DNA of 6,980 bases from the NCBI GenBank assembly GCA_006227785.1, contig SBFU01000204.1, positions 1 to 6,980 on the forward strand, in the 5' to 3' direction. Within the stretch, counting starts at the first letter, position 1; each line of letters begins with the position of its first letter. Made by a program: the position numbers and the translations under genes. Below the pieces are notes generated by a model that was given only the letters and a program-made list of their open reading frames with translations, searched no databases and was not told the origin of the DNA. Shown here piece by piece: positions 4,864 through 6,980 of the stretch. The DNA comes from Burkholderiales bacterium (GTDB taxonomy: Bacteria > Pseudomonadota > Gammaproteobacteria > Burkholderiales > Burkholderiaceae_C).

Positions 4864-6450
4864 TTACCGGCCCGCGGGTTTTTTGCCCTGTGAGCCAGCG
4901 GCTGCCCTGGCCGGCTTCTTCTGGGCCGAGGCTCTGGAGATGGACGGCTTTTTCGTCTTGGAGACTTTGGCTTTGGCGGCGCGCGGTGGCCTCATCACCG
5001 TCAGCAACTGGCCAGTCTTCAGGCGCGTATTGACGCTCATGCCGTTCCATTGAGCCACACTGACGGGGCTGACACCGTGGCGCCGGGCAAAGACCGCCAC
5101 CGTGTCGCCCTTGCGCGCCTTGATGCGCAAGCGACGGAGGTTGCCGCCCTCGGGCTGGAGGGCCAGGCGGCCGTTGTCAGCCACATGTTCGGGTACATCC
5201 GAGTTCAACTGACCGTTGCGGGGCACGATCAGGCTGGAGCCTGCGCGCACCATCATCCTCGGAGGAATGCGGTTGACGCTGCGCAGTTGAGACTCGGTCA
5301 TGCCCACGCGTTTCGCGGCCTGTGCAGGGCTCATGGTGGTCGGAACCACCCATGCTGTCCAGGTGGAAAGCACCCCTGTGTAGGCATTGAGGTTGCGCTC
5401 GAAGATGCCGGCGTTGTCCCAGGGCAGAAGAATGTTGGGCGTGGCTGCAGCCATCACCACCGGCCGGTTGAGCGACGGGTTGAGTGATCTGAAGTCGGCC
5501 TCATCCACCTCGGCCAGCCGGGCGATGACCGCCACATCCATGTCGCGATCGATGGTGATGGTGTCAAAGAACGGGTGGTTGCCGATCACGGGGAGCGACG
5601 CGCCAAACCTCTCGGGACTGGCGATGATGTTCTCGACCGCCTGAAGTTTGGGGACGTATTGCCGGGTCTCCTGCGGCATGGTCAGGTCGGTGTAGGCGGT
5701 GGGCCGACCTTCCTTCTGGTTGCGTGTGATGGCCCTATTGACATTGCCCTGTCCCCAGTTGTAGGCCGCCAGGGCAAGGTGCCAGTCACCAAAGCGTCCG
5801 TAGAGCTGTTCGAGATAGTCCAGGGCGGCCCGGGTGGAGGCCAGCACGTCGCGCCGGTCGTCGCGAAAAGCATTCTGCTTGAGATCGAACGACTGTCCGG
5901 TGGCGGGCATGAACTGCCACATGCCGGCCGCCTTGACGCGGGACACCGCCTGTGGATTGAAAGCACTTTCGATGAACGGGAGCAAGGCCAGCTCCATGGG
6001 AAGGTCCCGCCGCTCCACCTCCTCCACAATATGGAAAAGGTACTTGCGCGATCGCTCGGTCATGCGAAAGAGGTAGTCCGGACGGCTGGTGTACCAGCTC
6101 TCCTGGTCACGCACCAGTCCGGAATCCAGATCGGTCATGCGCAGGCCCCGCCGGATCCGGTCCCACAGATCGGTGGGCGCTGCCAGGGGTACGACCCTGG
6201 GGACTTCCCCGTGAACGCTGACAATCTCGCTCAGCGGTCCCTGGTAGATGTGTGGGGCGCGCGCGGCCGGCGGCGGGGCCGTCTCGGCAGCAGGGGGCGC
6301 GGCGGCTACAGGAGCCGTTCCGGGGGACGGCGACGGCCCGTCGAGCGAAACGGTCGCACACCCTGTGGCCAGCAATGCCAGCACCAGCGCGCAGGCGGTT
6401 CTTGCGAGGGACACGGCCGGTTGACGGGCCTGTCTGGGCAGGGCATTCAT
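4864..6450 (-). CDS. mltD: Membrane-bound lytic murein transglycosylase D (lipoprotein)
   Basis: With the start at 6450 this is a 528-residue lipoprotein that cleaves peptidoglycan glycan strands to 1,6-anhydromuramoyl products. The signal is MNALPRQ... with hydrophobic CALVLALLATGC; Cys31 is the probable lipidation site and the following Ala favours the outer membrane. A Pro/Ala-rich linker follows. The GH23 (SLT family 1D) domain shows LPFIESAF with the catalytic Glu (about 161), GMWQFMPATG (about 176-185) and AYNWGQGN (about 229-236), the three hallmark motifs. C-terminally there is a degenerate LysM-like segment (about 364-410) and a clear LysM near KARKGDTVAVFARRHGVSPV (about 444-463) that should bind glycan. 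The last 35 or so residues are Lys/Ala/Ser-rich. The upstream ATG at 6468 would add MEKRLP, but the start at 6450 overlaps the gloB stop as ATGA and begins a better signal peptide, so I prefer it. Co-transcribed with gloB, as neighbours in many Proteobacteria. Confidence 0.95.
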   Translation of the reverse strand: MNALPRQARQPAVSLARTACALVLALLATGCATVSLDGPSPSPGTAPVAAAPPAAETAPPPAARAPHIYQGPLSEIVSVHGEVPRVVPLAAPTDLWDRIRRGLRMTDLDSGLVRDQESWYTSRPDYLFRMTERSRKYLFHIVEEVERRDLPMELALLPFIESAFNPQAVSRVKAAGMWQFMPATGQSFDLKQNAFRDDRRDVLASTRAALDYLEQLYGRFGDWHLALAAYNWGQGNVNRAITRNQKEGRPTAYTDLTMPQETRQYVPKLQAVENIIASPERFGASLPVIGNHPFFDTITIDRDMDVAVIARLAEVDEADFRSLNPSLNRPVVMAAATPNILLPWDNAGIFERNLNAYTGVLSTWTAWVVPTTMSPAQAAKRVGMTESQLRSVNRIPPRMMVRAGSSLIVPRNGQLNSDVPEHVADNGRLALQPEGGNLRRLRIKARKGDTVAVFARRHGVSPVSVAQWNGMSVNTRLKTGQLLTVMRPPRAAKAKVSKTKKPSISRASAQKKPARAAAGSQGKKPAGR

Positions 6451-6980
6451 CGGTAGACGTTTTTCCATTCGCGCAGGACGGTAAAGACCTTCACGGGGTC
6501 GCCCTGGGGCTCGCCTGCCCGTTCAGCGGCGGCCTGTGCCAGTGCGGGTTCATGGGTGCGCAGAAAGGGGTTGATGCGCTTTTCAAGACCGATGGAGCTG
6601 GGCAAGGTCGGAAAGTTCTGTTCGCGCAGCCGTCGGCATTGGAGATCGTGGTCGGCAAGATCGGTGTTGTTCGGGTCGACCGCCCTTGCGAAGGCCAGGT
6701 TGGACAAGGTGTATTCATGGGTACAGCAGACCCGGGTATCGTCGGGAAGCGCCGCCAGCCGGCTCAGTGATGCATGCATCTGCTCGGGCGTACCCTCGAA
6801 CAGGCGTCCGCATCCACCCGAAAACAGCGTGTCACCGCAGAACAGCAGGGGGGCGCCATCAACCTGAGGGGCGAAGTACGCAATGTGACCGGACGTGTGT
6901 CCAGGAACATCAATGACTTCGAAAGTCTGGCCCAACGACCGCACATGGTCACCCTCAACCACCCGGCGCACAGGTTCGGG
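6447..6980 (-). CDS. gloB: Hydroxyacylglutathione hydrolase (glyoxalase II), N-terminus cut by window edge
   Basis: The frame is open from the window edge at 6980 to a TGA at 6449-6447, so 177 C-terminal residues are seen. The GTG at 6971 is internal, not a start. The protein is glyoxalase II, a cytoplasmic metallo-beta-lactamase-fold enzyme that hydrolyses S-D-lactoylglutathione to D-lactate and glutathione, the second step of methylglyoxal detoxification. Metal ligands visible are His in VPGHTSGH, the bridging Asp in CGDTLFSGGCGRLFEGT and His in CTHEYTLSN. The HxHxDH motif lies in the missing N-terminal third. The GloB-specific helical C-terminus is present: PTLPSSIGLEKRINPFLRT, and LREWKNVYR whose Arg and Lys correspond to glutathione-contacting residues in characterised glyoxalase II. 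This separates it from general metallo-hydrolases. Its stop overlaps the mltD start (ATGA), implying translational coupling; the promoter is outside the window. Confidence 0.95.
   Translation of the reverse strand, partial: PEPVRRVVEGDHVRSLGQTFEVIDVPGHTSGHIAYFAPQVDGAPLLFCGDTLFSGGCGRLFEGTPEQMHASLSRLAALPDDTRVCCTHEYTLSNLAFARAVDPNNTDLADHDLQCRRLREQNFPTLPSSIGLEKRINPFLRTHEPALAQAAAERAGEPQGDPVKVFTVLREWKNVYR

Noticed and set aside
4867..4884. Intrinsic terminator for the substrate-binding-protein transcript (CCCGCGGG followed by six T)
   Set aside because: The palindrome has no room for a loop, and alternative stems such as GGGCC 4845-4849 with GGCCC 4869-4873 leave a 5-base gap before the T-run. The T-run is also explained as Lys codons (AAA AAA) of the mltD tail on the other strand.
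5575..6456. A 293-codon open frame on the plus strand inside mltD
   Set aside because: It is antisense to MltD, which has all three GH23 motifs and a lipobox, and it has Gly/Arg-rich low-complexity sequence without motifs.
6969..6971. GTG as the start codon of gloB
   Set aside because: The frame continues upstream to the window edge, and the protein from this GTG would lack the N-terminal third carrying the HxHxDH metal motif, so the true start lies outside.

Overview
The window is a compact, GC-rich stretch of bacterial chromosome whose protein families and gene order point to a betaproteobacterium of the order Burkholderiales, probably near Comamonadaceae. The evidence is the dnaX-ybaB-recR cluster, a short 4.5S RNA of betaproteobacterial type, and a gloB-mltD pair. 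The placement rests on recalled family resemblance, not on a search. I see no mobile element, CRISPR array, tRNA or rRNA gene, prophage or sign of recent transfer. Almost everything is core housekeeping, and I do not see an undescribed multi-gene system.

Layout from left to right. Bases 1-516 hold the C-terminal part of an HI0933/YhiN-type flavoprotein on the plus strand. The 188-base gap after it holds the 4.5S signal recognition particle RNA gene (ffs) on the minus strand, convergent with the flavoprotein gene and divergent from dnaX. Bases 705-3599 carry dnaX (tau/gamma subunit of the DNA polymerase III clamp loader), ybaB (nucleoid-associated protein) and recR (recombination mediator). 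This is a widely conserved replication and repair cluster and probably one operon. The next gap, 3600-3802, contains a small hairpin and a long imperfect inverted repeat. Bases 3803-4852 encode an orphan periplasmic substrate-binding protein of the NMT1/THI5-like group, with a twin-arginine-like signal peptide and no permease or ATPase gene beside it. The right end is read on the minus strand: gloB (glyoxalase II, cut by the window edge) runs into mltD (membrane-bound lytic transglycosylase D) through a four-base ATGA overlap. The substrate-binding-protein gene and mltD converge with only 11 bases between them.

How the genes relate: DnaX, YbaB and RecR act on DNA replication and repair. The 4.5S RNA directs membrane-protein targeting. 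GloB detoxifies methylglyoxal adducts and MltD remodels peptidoglycan; these two share a transcript but no obvious pathway. The observation most worth checking is a run of nine A residues in dnaX exactly after the clamp-loader domains, with early stops in both alternative frames. It is well placed to make a short gamma-like protein by slippage. Second is the inverted repeat at 3670-3762, whose inner part loosely resembles the acceptor stem and T arm of a tRNA.
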